Assembly (NCBI RefSeq): GCF_036245645.1
Contig: NZ_BTPE01000008.1
Span: forward strand, 145,314 to 209,313
Direction: 5' to 3'
Length of the DNA stretch: 64,000 nt
From: Algoriphagus taiwanensis
GTDB taxonomy: Bacteria; Bacteroidota; Bacteroidia; Cytophagales; Cyclobacteriaceae
Shown here: positions 17,887 to 26,967 of the stretch, in pieces
Layout of the letters: each line of letters opens with the position of its first letter
How positions within the stretch are numbered: position 1 is the first letter of the stretch
Notes under the pieces: model-generated
Told to the model about the DNA's origin: nothing
The model's input: only the letters and a program-made list of their open reading frames with translations
Database searches by the model: none
Made by a program: the position numbers and the translations under genes

Positions 17887-18991
17887 ATATTCTGAGTTGC
17901 CAAAAATCGCCCAACTGATTGACTCTCTTGATCCGGGAGGAGCAGAGAGAATGGCTGTTAATTTGGCCAATGAATTTCAGCATTTGGGCTGGTCCAATCT
18001 CTTGATTGTATCAAGGCACTTGGGCGGACTTGCTGCCCAGGTTACCGATCAGGGGCAGGTTCATTTATTGAAAAAAACAAGCACGTTTGACCGAGCAGCG
18101 TTTGGTAGATTTTTGGATTTGCTCAAATCTGAAAGAGTAGAGATTTTGCATGCCCATGGTCCGTCCGTGTATTGGGGAGTAATTGCCAAATGGTTTTTGC
18201 CTCGAATCCATCTGATTTGGCACGATCATTTGGGGATATCAGATGACGTGGTGAAAAATAATCCCCGACGGGAAATCAGGTTTTTGTCACGCTGGATCGA
18301 CCGGGTCATTACTGCCAATGAAAGCACAAAAGACTATTGGATAGATAAGGGCTATTGGAATAGGGATAAGGTAGTATATCTACCAAATTTCCCCCGCCTT
18401 GAAGAATTCCCAAGGATAAAAAAGGAGAAGTTTACATTTATTCACCTGGCCAATTACAGAAGTGAGAAAGGACATTTTCATTTAATCGATGCGGTGGGAC
18501 TTTTAGAGAAAAAAAGAAAAGACTTTATGGTCCGTATGGTGGGAAAAGACGTGGATCCTCAATGGAAAAATAGGGTGTCACAGGCTGTAAAAGATAAAGG
18601 TTTGGGCCATGTGATTTCAATTGAATCCGAATCCGACCAAGTATCCCGGTTGTTAGCAGAAGCAGACGCTGGACTGGTGGTTTCGGACAGGGAAGGATTG
18701 CCTGTTGCTCTTTTGGAATATGGGCTAGCCGGACTTCCTGTCATTTCTTCACGAGTTGGCCAATGCAGTGAAGTGTTGGGTGAAGGGAAATGGGGCTTGC
18801 TTTTCAAAACCGGAGATGTGGAAGAGCTGAAATTCCAGATGGAAAAGTTATTGGATTCTCCAAATGATGCCAGGGAATTAGGGCAATCATTCTTAGGTTG
18901 GGTCACAGCTAACTATAGCGGCAAGAAATTTATATCCCTATATTCCGAGTTGTTGTCAGGAATAAATCAAACTCAAAAGGCTCATGATTAA
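17876..18991 (+). CDS. GT4 family glycosyltransferase
   Basis: Begins with the classic acceptor motif LIDSLDPGGAERMAVNLA (residues 13-30) and ends with DREGLPVALLEYGLAGLPV in the donor domain, both typical of GT4 enzymes. TTG start overlapping the upstream gene by 11 nt. It overlaps the polymerase gene by 8 nt. Likely one of the last transferases completing the repeat unit, though the order of action is unknown. Confidence 0.87.
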   Translation: MKDKYSELPKIAQLIDSLDPGGAERMAVNLANEFQHLGWSNLLIVSRHLGGLAAQVTDQGQVHLLKKTSTFDRAAFGRFLDLLKSERVEILHAHGPSVYWGVIAKWFLPRIHLIWHDHLGISDDVVKNNPRREIRFLSRWIDRVITANESTKDYWIDKGYWNRDKVVYLPNFPRLEEFPRIKKEKFTFIHLANYRSEKGHFHLIDAVGLLEKKRKDFMVRMVGKDVDPQWKNRVSQAVKDKGLGHVISIESESDQVSRLLAEADAGLVVSDREGLPVALLEYGLAGLPVISSRVGQCSEVLGEGKWGLLFKTGDVEELKFQMEKLLDSPNDARELGQSFLGWVTANYSGKKFISLYSELLSGINQTQKAHD

Positions 18992-20399
18992 AGTTCTTCT
19001 CGAGAACAAAATGCCTTGGCTAATTCTTCTGATCCATGTGATTTTGGGGGTAAGTTCAACCTTGTCCCCAATTCCGGTGATTGTTTGGTTTTATCTGGTG
19101 ATCTTTTCATCCCTTCATTATCTCCTGAAGAAGACTCCTAGTCCAATCCTATTGATTGCTACCATTCTCTATTTGGTTTCCTTTGAGCTATTGGCAAGAA
19201 TGGCAAGAACATCTCCTTTCATTCCCTATGAGCTGGGGAAATATCTGCTTTTGGCAGGAATGGTCTGGGCGATATTGATGAACAAAACGATCGGTTATTT
19301 AGGGTGGGTGATGCTAATTTGTTTGATACCTGCGGTGTTTATTGATGTTTCAGGTATAGTTTCAAGAGATGATTTGGTTTTCAATCTTTTAGGCCCGGTC
19401 AATGTGGCTCTAGTAGTCATAGTTTTCTATAAGCAGAAAATCAGTCTGTCAAACTTTTCATCTTTGATCCGGCTCATGATCTATCCCATTATCGGAGTAT
19501 TGGCATTTACTTTTATCAAATCTCCGGAATTTGATCAGGTGGAGTTTTCTTTAGGCGCCAACTCAGATTGGTCCGGAGGCTTTGGCTCAAACCAAGTTTC
19601 TACCTTATTTGGGTTGGGAGCATTGATGCTTTTCATACTGATGATCAATCGCTGGAAGTTTTCAGGATTTTTCATTCTGGACGCGGTCTTCTTATTTGGC
19701 TTTGTATTTCAAGGTTTGCTTACTTTTTCTAGGGGTGGGATGCTCGGTGCTGTAGTGGGGATATTCATTATTTTGTTTTATCTCAGGACCTCGGAATATA
19801 GGGAGCGTCAAAAATATAATCTTCCCAAAGTAGGTAAGTATGTGCTCCCGGCTATTTTCTTCGCAGCTTCAGCTTACATTGTTGTAGATGAATTGACAGG
19901 AGGAATGCTTTCTTTGAGGTATGCTGGTGAGACCGCGGGTACCCTTCAGGGCTCCAAGATCAAATCTTTTAATACAGTAACCACAGGTCGATTGGATATA
20001 TTTCTTGGAGATGTGGATTTATGGCTGGACCATTTCTTCTTTGGAGTAGGCGCAGGTGCCTCAGGTTCATTGCGGGAAACCATGGAAGGAGCCGCCGCTC
20101 ACGTGGAGTTGAGCCGTTTATTGGCAGAACACGGGCTGTTGGGTTTGATTTATTTTGTGGTTTTGTGTTGGCTAGGCTTCAAGCTTCTTCGCGAAAACCC
20201 CAACCCTATGGTAAGAGGCATTTTGGTGGCATTTTTCACAGTTGCGATTTATACGACCTTTCATGCTGCCATGAGAACCTTCGTTTCCCCTGCATTGATC
20301 GGGTTGAGCTTACTTGCAGTAAATCTACCAAAAACAAACCCAGTAAAGAGAAAGCCTCAAGGCTCATCAAAACAGAAAGTCTTGGTTCGGGTGAAATAG
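18984..20399 (+). CDS. Wzy/WaaL-type O-antigen polymerase or ligase
   Basis: Polytopic inner-membrane protein, roughly ten or more hydrophobic helices, with the Wzy_C-type large loop: GRLDIFLGDVDLWLDHFFFGVG (about 333 onward) and EHGLLGLIYF after it. Family members polymerise undecaprenyl-linked repeat units or ligate them to lipid A. With a Wza/Wzc pair in the locus, a polymerase role is more likely. The ATG overlaps the upstream gene. Confidence 0.8.
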   Translation: MIKVLLENKMPWLILLIHVILGVSSTLSPIPVIVWFYLVIFSSLHYLLKKTPSPILLIATILYLVSFELLARMARTSPFIPYELGKYLLLAGMVWAILMNKTIGYLGWVMLICLIPAVFIDVSGIVSRDDLVFNLLGPVNVALVVIVFYKQKISLSNFSSLIRLMIYPIIGVLAFTFIKSPEFDQVEFSLGANSDWSGGFGSNQVSTLFGLGALMLFILMINRWKFSGFFILDAVFLFGFVFQGLLTFSRGGMLGAVVGIFIILFYLRTSEYRERQKYNLPKVGKYVLPAIFFAASAYIVVDELTGGMLSLRYAGETAGTLQGSKIKSFNTVTTGRLDIFLGDVDLWLDHFFFGVGAGASGSLRETMEGAAAHVELSRLLAEHGLLGLIYFVVLCWLGFKLLRENPNPMVRGILVAFFTVAIYTTFHAAMRTFVSPALIGLSLLAVNLPKTNPVKRKPQGSSKQKVLVRVK

Positions 20400-20408
20400 C
20401 CCAAGAGC

Positions 20409-21728
20409 ATGTTTAGAAGTCAAATTTTTTTAGAGAATTTTATTCTTCCCCTGACCGATAAGGTCAATAAATCCCCGTTTCTTTCCAAACTTAAAGAGTG
20501 GAGAAAAATTTCTCTTTACTCCAGAAAAGAACTGGATGAACTTCAGCGTAAAAAATTGCAGGCTTTATTGGAGCATGCCAGTAGCAAAGCAGAGTTTTAT
20601 AGGCTTCTCAGTATTTCTCCAAAAAAGGATCCCTACGCTTGGTTAGCCGAATTTCCAGTTTTACCCAAAGCCTCCTTTAGAGAGCATCTGCCCTTGTTTT
20701 TGACCATACCTGAAAACCAAAATCTGACTTCAATCATGTCTTCAGGTTCTTCAGGCCCCCCCTCCAAGGTTTATTTTAATAAAGAGGAACTGGCTAACAA
20801 TCGAGCATTACAGGTTCTGTGGTGGGAATGGGCCGGTTATTCTTTTGGAAACTCCATTCTTCAGACTGGAGTGAATATGAACCGGTCTAAAGAGAAAAAG
20901 ATTAAAGACTTTTTGCTCCAAACTCACTATATCAATGCAATGAGTCATTCTGATAATGAGATTGAGGAAGAACTGAAAAGGCTGGTCAAAGAGCCAAGAG
21001 ATCATTTTATTGCTTATGCCTCCAGCCTTTTTTTATTTGCCAAGGTAGCTATAGAGAAAGGGATTGAGGGGGTGAAATTTAAATCTGTGATTTCTCTGGG
21101 AGAGAAATTACTTCCCAACTTCAGAGAAACCATCGAAAAAGCCTTTTCTTGTCAAGTCTATGACACGTATGGGGCGTCTGAAGGCTTTCTTATTGCCAGT
21201 CAATGCCAAAAAGGCAACTACCACATCCTTTCCCCCCATGTGGTACTAGAAATCCTCGATGACCACAACCGCGAAGTCAAACCGGGTGAAATGGGGAGGG
21301 TGGTTCTTACCGGTTTGGACAACTTCACCACTCCGCTAATCAGGTATGAGGTAGGGGATTTGGCCGTGAAGTCAGTGGAGAAAGACTGCTCTTGTGGTCT
21401 AAATTACCCCTTGCTTGGAGAAATTATCGGTCGTCAGACGGAGTTTATCCTTACTAAAAAAGGGAAATATATCACCGTTCAAAATGTGGTCAGGGTGATG
21501 AAGCATTTTCCTGAAGTGGAGCAGTTTAAGGTAGTACAGGATCAAGAGGATAGCATCAGGATCATTTATATAAAGGATCGAAATGCTCCTGTAGTGAGAG
21601 AGTCGGAGATTCAACAAATGTTTGAGGAGGTTTTTCAGGAGCCGATGACATTCATTTTTGAATCAGTAAACGTGCTTCCAAAAGCAAAAACCGGAAAATT
21701 TCAGTTGATCGAAAGAAATATCCCCTAA
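20409..21728 (+). CDS. CapK/PaaK-like AMP-forming ligase-family protein
   Basis: Adenylate-forming enzyme fold of the phenylacetate-CoA ligase/CapK group. The nucleotide loop SSGSSGPPSK is at residues 111-120 and YGASEG at 254-259; a C-terminal small domain ends KAKTGKFQLIER. Such genes are common in capsule loci, where they are thought to activate an acid for attachment to the glycan. It overlaps the acetyltransferase-like gene (TAATG) and begins a four-gene decoration block. Substrate unknown. Confidence 0.8.
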   Translation: MFRSQIFLENFILPLTDKVNKSPFLSKLKEWRKISLYSRKELDELQRKKLQALLEHASSKAEFYRLLSISPKKDPYAWLAEFPVLPKASFREHLPLFLTIPENQNLTSIMSSGSSGPPSKVYFNKEELANNRALQVLWWEWAGYSFGNSILQTGVNMNRSKEKKIKDFLLQTHYINAMSHSDNEIEEELKRLVKEPRDHFIAYASSLFLFAKVAIEKGIEGVKFKSVISLGEKLLPNFRETIEKAFSCQVYDTYGASEGFLIASQCQKGNYHILSPHVVLEILDDHNREVKPGEMGRVVLTGLDNFTTPLIRYEVGDLAVKSVEKDCSCGLNYPLLGEIIGRQTEFILTKKGKYITVQNVVRVMKHFPEVEQFKVVQDQEDSIRIIYIKDRNAPVVRESEIQQMFEEVFQEPMTFIFESVNVLPKAKTGKFQLIERNIP

Positions 21729-22189
21729 TGAATTGGTTAAAAAAAATATGGCCATTCCCTGTAGATCGACTGATCTATTATTACCCAAATGAAAAGGAAT
21801 TTGAGCTTAAGCCAGAGATAAATGGCCTTCCTTTGATCGAAAAGTCCGGAGAATATACCCTCGAACAAGCCGGGAAATCAGTACATAGAAGCAGGGTATT
21901 TAAAAGCAGCCATTTGTTAAAAAGTTTTCACTACAAAGACCCTTTTGTGGTCATTGGTGACTGTGTTACCTCCCCTGATTTTAGAGGAAAAGGCATTTAT
22001 CCTCAAGTTATCCGCTTTTTAGGGCAGAAATACAGCAGGAATTTTCAAGTATATATTTTGGTAGACCCAACTAATGCACCTTCAATAGCGGGGATTGAAA
22101 AAGCAGGCTATGTTTTTATGGGTAGGATTCAGGGTATCCGTCTCTTGTTTTTTTACATCAAAAAACGAATAAGTATCTTAAAAAATTGA
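21728..22189 (+). CDS. small GNAT-like acyltransferase
   Basis: 153 residues. VVIGDCVTSPDFRGKGIYPQVIRF (residues 74-97) matches the acyl-CoA binding strand-loop-helix of GNAT acetyltransferases, with RGKG at 86-89. N-terminal part is short, so this is a minimal domain. It overlaps the next gene by 4 nt. Probably acylates a sugar amine or an intermediate of the block, by context. Confidence 0.6.
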   Translation: MNWLKKIWPFPVDRLIYYYPNEKEFELKPEINGLPLIEKSGEYTLEQAGKSVHRSRVFKSSHLLKSFHYKDPFVVIGDCVTSPDFRGKGIYPQVIRFLGQKYSRNFQVYILVDPTNAPSIAGIEKAGYVFMGRIQGIRLLFFYIKKRISILKN

Positions 22190-23841
22190 TAGCCAAGTCC
22201 ACTTGGAAAATATTGGGGGCTCAAGGTCTCCCTTTACCATCCGATTGCTACGAAATCAAAAGCACTGGAGAAAAGGATTCCATTGAATTTGATTTATTCT
22301 TCAGGAAGGAGGTAGAAGTAAGTCAAGTGGTATTGGAAGTAGCCTTCCAAGAACCTATTGAAGGATGGAGATATTTGGACTACACCTGGCGGCAAGTATC
22401 TAAATCTGCTTGGGTAGCTCCTGTTCATAGTCCAAAAGTTCTTCGATTGAATAATGGCTATCTGGTAGTAGCCCAGAAAAACATTGGTTGCTGGCAATAT
22501 GAACCTCAATCGGGTACCCTCTTATGGTACTTTATTCACCCTAATTTGGCACCGACATTGGTTTATGATTCTTTGGATAGAAGAGTCTTTCTTCAAAGTC
22601 AGGAAATAACTAGGGGTACCTGTATTCAAACTGGCCTAATAGGGACACAAGGTACGGTAGAGGAGTGGGCTAGAACTCCAGAGGGTTTTATGCCAACGAT
22701 TTGCTTTACAGATCATTCCGACTTTGATACCTTGCAAAATCTTAGGATTCAGCGGGATTTTTTCTCTTCCTTAGGAATCAAGGTCACCAAAGGGTTTTTC
22801 TTATATGACTATACCCACAAAGATGAAAATGCAAGTTTTGAAGAGCAAGAGTCCAGAATTGAACTGATTCAATGGAAGGAGGAAGGACACGAACTGGCTT
22901 ACCATGCCTTTAGCCAAAGTTACAGAGGAGTAATTAGTGAAAAGGAATTCCAATCTTTCGAGTGTCCCCAAGAAATAGCCCCAATAGATACCTATATCGA
23001 TCATGGGTTTCACCCTTACAACTATACCCAACAGCAACTTGGGAATTGGGAAAGCTGGTACAAGCACATGCAATCCAAGGGAATTCAAAGGTTATGGACC
23101 TATGTGGATGCCGGAGAGGCTCATTATTTCAATCTAAACCAGCTCAATCCAGAGGGGTTTACGCTGAAGAAAATGGAACAGTCAGCAAAGTTGGCCCGAA
23201 AAAAAGGTAAAGCCAGATCCAAGCTTACCGATTTCCGCAACTTTCTCATGTATGGCGTACCAGAATCTGTATTGAGAGAAGGGAAGTTTTTTGGTGCTGC
23301 CCTGCTTGGCCTGAGTTCCAGACCCAATTTATCAAATCTAAAAAGAGGGGGTGTTTCTGGCTTCCGCTTTCTCGGTGAGATGGTGAAGCCCAGTAACCTC
23401 TCCGAAACTATTTTCAGACTAAGTCATATTTTCCCTGTCAATCAGTTTTCCCCTTTATTTTTCTTTTCTCCCAACCAGAAAAGCACTCAACTCAAGTCCT
23501 TTCAGACTCTGGCAGTTCGGGATTTCGATATCGCTTTTTCAGAAGAGGCTATAGATTCTCTTTTGCGAGAGAATGGGGCTTTAATAGCTCACACCTACTT
23601 TGCTTATCTGGGTGTAAATCATCCGGGGCGGCTTTTTGAAGATCGAAGCTGGACCATTAGGAATGCCGCAAGAGAGGGATTTGAAAGATTGGGTAAGCTG
23701 ATCCAAGAAGGAAAGATTTGGAATCCCACATTGAGAGAAATGGAGGAATTTCATAGGCAATTTGAGGGAATTGAATACTCCAAAAAAGGGGGAAATCTGG
23801 TAGTGAATAATTTTAATGGAATTACAAGAATTATCGAGTAA
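22186..23841 (+). CDS. polysaccharide deacetylase-like protein with extra N-terminal domain
   Basis: The central part resembles the NodB-type deacetylase fold: FTDHSDFD (174-181) takes the place of the usual TFDDG, and GHELAYHAFS (234-243) that of the GHEIGNHT motif. About 165 N-terminal residues form a beta-rich domain I do not recognise. The metal triad is not canonical, so activity may differ or be absent. TTG start inside the upstream stop. It overlaps the FemAB-like gene by 26 nt, an unusually long overlap. Confidence 0.55.
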   Translation: MIAKSTWKILGAQGLPLPSDCYEIKSTGEKDSIEFDLFFRKEVEVSQVVLEVAFQEPIEGWRYLDYTWRQVSKSAWVAPVHSPKVLRLNNGYLVVAQKNIGCWQYEPQSGTLLWYFIHPNLAPTLVYDSLDRRVFLQSQEITRGTCIQTGLIGTQGTVEEWARTPEGFMPTICFTDHSDFDTLQNLRIQRDFFSSLGIKVTKGFFLYDYTHKDENASFEEQESRIELIQWKEEGHELAYHAFSQSYRGVISEKEFQSFECPQEIAPIDTYIDHGFHPYNYTQQQLGNWESWYKHMQSKGIQRLWTYVDAGEAHYFNLNQLNPEGFTLKKMEQSAKLARKKGKARSKLTDFRNFLMYGVPESVLREGKFFGAALLGLSSRPNLSNLKRGGVSGFRFLGEMVKPSNLSETIFRLSHIFPVNQFSPLFFFSPNQKSTQLKSFQTLAVRDFDIAFSEEAIDSLLRENGALIAHTYFAYLGVNHPGRLFEDRSWTIRNAAREGFERLGKLIQEGKIWNPTLREMEEFHRQFEGIEYSKKGGNLVVNNFNGITRIIE

Positions 23842-24898
23842 TCAAGCTACTTGGATTCATACCAAGGATCAAAACTGGCTGATTCAATGGGATGCTATTC
23901 AACGAAATCACCAAGAGGGGATGTTTACTCAGACCTCTTCCTGGTTGAGTTCTTATCGTGCCTATGGATTTGATTTTGAGTTGCTTATCAAGGTAGATTC
24001 AAAAAATCAAATTGAGGCTGGTATGGCTTGCCTACTGATCAAAGCCGGTCCTTTTACGATTTATTCTTGTCCTTGGGGGCCGTTTTCACCTAGGGCTGAG
24101 TTTATTCCTGAGTGTCTGGAAAAATTTGACCAACGAGCCAAAGAAATAGGGGCGATGGTATCCCAGCTGAATCCCGCCTGGAGAGCGGATACGGATATTC
24201 TCATCCAAAATCTCGAGGATGGAGGTTATCAAAAAGGGACATTTTTGAAAAAAGTATTTGTACCGACTGACTTCAATATGATTGCCCTTCCTTCCCTTGA
24301 GGAAAAAGATTGGGAAAGAATCCTTTTGAAGTCTTTTTCTGAAAATGCAAAAAGAAACATAAAGACGGCGCTCAAGCAGGAGGTTACTTTAAAGAAAGTC
24401 CAATCATTCGAAGAGTTAGAGGAAGCCTATGCCTGTTTTCAAGCCAATGCAGACCGGGAAGGTTATACTATAAGAAGTTGGGAAGATATACGCGATTCCC
24501 TTTGGGACGGAGTAAAAAACGAAAATTCACTTGTTCTTTTTGCCCAATTTCAGGGTCAGACCGTCGGGGCGATTTGGTGTGCCCATGGTGGAAATATGCT
24601 TTCTTATATCATGGGAGGAGTAGACAGGACTGAAAAGGACCTGAAACTGGGCCATCTTCTTCAGTGGTCTGCCATTTCTGAGGCCGTAAAGAGAAACTAT
24701 TCGAGGTATAATATTTCAGTGGGAGGTAGTGAAGGGGTTGTCCGATTTAAATCAAGTTTTTATCCAACCCAAATCAGTAGCTCAGGTCCTTATTTTAAAG
24801 TACTAAGAAAGGCACATTACCTTGGTTTCAATGCTGTATTTCCATTTTTGGAGAAAAATAAAAAGTTGGCATCCCGGATTTTAAAGCTGATCAAGTGA
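23816..24898 (+). CDS. FemAB-like / GNAT-superfamily aminoacyl or acyl transferase
   Basis: Two GNAT-like halves, the second with SYIMGGVDRTEKDLKLGHLLQW and VGGSEGVVRFKSSF, match the FemA/FemB-type peptidoglycan bridge family and its BioF2-like relatives. Such enzymes move amino acids from tRNA, or acyl groups, onto amines. In a capsule locus, next to a CapK-like ligase, a role in attaching an amino-acid or acyl group to a sugar amine is plausible but unproven. Confidence 0.7.
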   Translation: MELQELSSNQATWIHTKDQNWLIQWDAIQRNHQEGMFTQTSSWLSSYRAYGFDFELLIKVDSKNQIEAGMACLLIKAGPFTIYSCPWGPFSPRAEFIPECLEKFDQRAKEIGAMVSQLNPAWRADTDILIQNLEDGGYQKGTFLKKVFVPTDFNMIALPSLEEKDWERILLKSFSENAKRNIKTALKQEVTLKKVQSFEELEEAYACFQANADREGYTIRSWEDIRDSLWDGVKNENSLVLFAQFQGQTVGAIWCAHGGNMLSYIMGGVDRTEKDLKLGHLLQWSAISEAVKRNYSRYNISVGGSEGVVRFKSSFYPTQISSSGPYFKVLRKAHYLGFNAVFPFLEKNKKLASRILKLIK

Positions 24899-26091
24899 AA
24901 ATTCTTTATTTCTATCAATACTATGCTACACCCCAAGGTTCTTGGGGAACTCGAGTTCATGAGTTTGCTAGGGAGTGGGTTAAACAAGGGCATGAAGTGC
25001 AGGTAGTATCGTCCATTTATTCCAAATCAGATCTCAAGGCAAGTCATTTTATTGAACATCAGCAGTTTGACGGGGTAGATGTAACGGTAATTAATGTCAG
25101 AATAGACAATAAACAGCCATTTTTGAAGCGTATTTTCACCTTTGTAGCTTATGCTCTCTGCTCCATTTGGTATGCTTTGACTGCAAAAGCTGATGTGGTA
25201 ATTGCTTCATCAGGTCCGATTACTGTAGGAATACCCGGCTTGGTAGCCAGATACCTTAGAGGGAAAAAAATGGTGTTTGAGGCAAGAGACTTATGGCCTG
25301 AAGGGGCTATAGAACTTGGATTGATTCGGAATGCATGGATAAAAAAACTTGCCTATGCTTTGGAAGCCCGTTGCTATAAGGCCTCGTCTCTTGTTGTCGC
25401 TTTATCCATAGGCATGCGACAGGATATTCAGAAGAGATTTCCAAATACAAGGGTCATTGACGTGACTAATGCTGCCAATATTCCTCTTTTTTCGACTAGA
25501 GTGCCTTTTGAAGGTAGAGGAGTGCTTACTCAGGGAAAGTATTTGATCTACACGGGTAATATTGGACAAGTAAATAATTCATTATGGATATTGGAAGCAG
25601 CCAAAATCTTGAAGAACCAAAAATTTACCGCTTACAAATTTCTTTTGGTTGGAGAAGGGCAACAGAGGGAATTGATTCAGGAGGAAATTGAAAAACTGGG
25701 TTTGGACAACCTGATTATCTGGGGGCTGATGCCCAAAAATAAACTTGTAGGTTTGATCCAAAATGCCTGTGTTTCCTTGGTTCCTCTCAAGGGTACTCCA
25801 ATTTTGGACACCTCTTCTCCCAATAAGTTTTTCGAGTCCTTGGCTGCAGGAGTACCGGTTGTCCAGACTACCAACGGCTGGATGAAGGACTTTCTTGCGC
25901 AGCATGAGGTAGGATTTACCTTAGATCCTAATTCTGCAGAATCTCTTGTGCAGTTCGTTCAATCTTTGGATCAAAGGGAGGAAGAGTTAAAGCAAATGGG
26001 GCAAAAAGCGAAAGTTTTGGCAGCCAAAGAATTTGGGACACCTTATTTAGCTCAAAAAATGTTGACTGGAATCCAAGAGGCTATTCTATGA
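24895..26091 (+). CDS. GT4 family glycosyltransferase, WbuB-like
   Basis: Starts ILYFYQYYATPQGSWGTRVHE, typical of WbuB/WcaI-type transferases that act on deoxyamino sugars. The donor half shows LIYTGNIGQVNNS and LDTSSPNKFFESLAAGVPVV. GTG start overlapping the upstream stop. It overlaps the SDR gene as ATGA. The pairing with a following SDR epimerase is common for FucNAc-like sugars, an inference only. Confidence 0.85.
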   Translation: MKILYFYQYYATPQGSWGTRVHEFAREWVKQGHEVQVVSSIYSKSDLKASHFIEHQQFDGVDVTVINVRIDNKQPFLKRIFTFVAYALCSIWYALTAKADVVIASSGPITVGIPGLVARYLRGKKMVFEARDLWPEGAIELGLIRNAWIKKLAYALEARCYKASSLVVALSIGMRQDIQKRFPNTRVIDVTNAANIPLFSTRVPFEGRGVLTQGKYLIYTGNIGQVNNSLWILEAAKILKNQKFTAYKFLLVGEGQQRELIQEEIEKLGLDNLIIWGLMPKNKLVGLIQNACVSLVPLKGTPILDTSSPNKFFESLAAGVPVVQTTNGWMKDFLAQHEVGFTLDPNSAESLVQFVQSLDQREEELKQMGQKAKVLAAKEFGTPYLAQKMLTGIQEAIL

Positions 26092-26966
26092 AGATTTTGC
26101 TCACTGGTGCAAGTGGCTTTTTGGGTAAATCCATGCTTTCATCTTGGTCGTCCCAGCATGAGGTAATCACTTTGGGAAGAGATGAGTCTAATTTAATTCA
26201 GATAGATCTGTCTAGGGAAAAGCCCTCTCTTCCCACGTTAGATATGGTTGTTCATGCTGCTGGTAAAGCCCATATCGTTCCCAAAACAGACCAAGAAAAG
26301 CAGGAGTTTTATGAGGTGAATCTACAAGGTACTCGACATTTGCTTGAAGCAATCACTGAGCTGCCCCGTCTCTTTGTTTTTATTAGTACAGTAGCTGTCT
26401 ACGGACTGGAGGAGGGAAACCTGATCTCTGAAGAGGCTCCCTTAAATGGGACAAGCCCCTATGCCGAAAGCAAAATTCAAGCAGAACAATATCTCATCCG
26501 ATGGGGGCAAAAGATGGGTGTGCCCGTCGTAATCCTAAGACTTCCCCTGATAGTAGGGCCAAACCCGCCGGGTAATTTGGGAGCTATGATTCATGCGGTC
26601 AGGAAGGGGTTCTATTTTAGGTTGGGTTCGGGAGAGGCTAGAAAGTCAATGGTTTTAGCCAAAGATGTGGCAGATTTTATTCCATCTCTTTTAGGGCACG
26701 AAGGAATATTCAACCTTTGTGACGGAGCGCATCCAAGCTTAGCCGAATTAGACCAAAAAATTGCTGATCACTATGGCAAGAAAGTGAGATCAATCTCTGA
26801 AAAGCCGCTGTCTTATTTGGCAAAAATCGGAGACTTCCTGCCGTTTTTTCCATTGAATAGCTATAGACTTGGCAAACTAGCCAATACCCTCACTTTTGAT
26901 GATCAAAAGGCCAGAAAAGAACTGGGTTGGAACCCTCGGTATACATTAGATAATTTGTTTGAATAG
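26088..26966 (+). CDS. NAD-dependent epimerase/dehydratase (extended SDR)
   Basis: NAD-binding GASGFLGK at residues 7-14, catalytic Ser100 region (FISTVAVYG) and Tyr125-xxx-Lys129 (YAESK) identify an extended short-chain dehydrogenase acting on a nucleotide sugar. Length of 292 residues is slightly short for UDP-glucose 4-epimerases and closer to WbpV/WbjF-like 4-reductases and epimerases. The precise reaction is uncertain. Confidence 0.78.
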   Translation: MKILLTGASGFLGKSMLSSWSSQHEVITLGRDESNLIQIDLSREKPSLPTLDMVVHAAGKAHIVPKTDQEKQEFYEVNLQGTRHLLEAITELPRLFVFISTVAVYGLEEGNLISEEAPLNGTSPYAESKIQAEQYLIRWGQKMGVPVVILRLPLIVGPNPPGNLGAMIHAVRKGFYFRLGSGEARKSMVLAKDVADFIPSLLGHEGIFNLCDGAHPSLAELDQKIADHYGKKVRSISEKPLSYLAKIGDFLPFFPLNSYRLGKLANTLTFDDQKARKELGWNPRYTLDNLFE

Positions 26967-26967
26967 C

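Noticed and set aside
20021..20416. Open frame of 131 codons overlapping the polymerase gene
   Set aside because: It is a shifted frame of a well-supported membrane protein and shows no domain.
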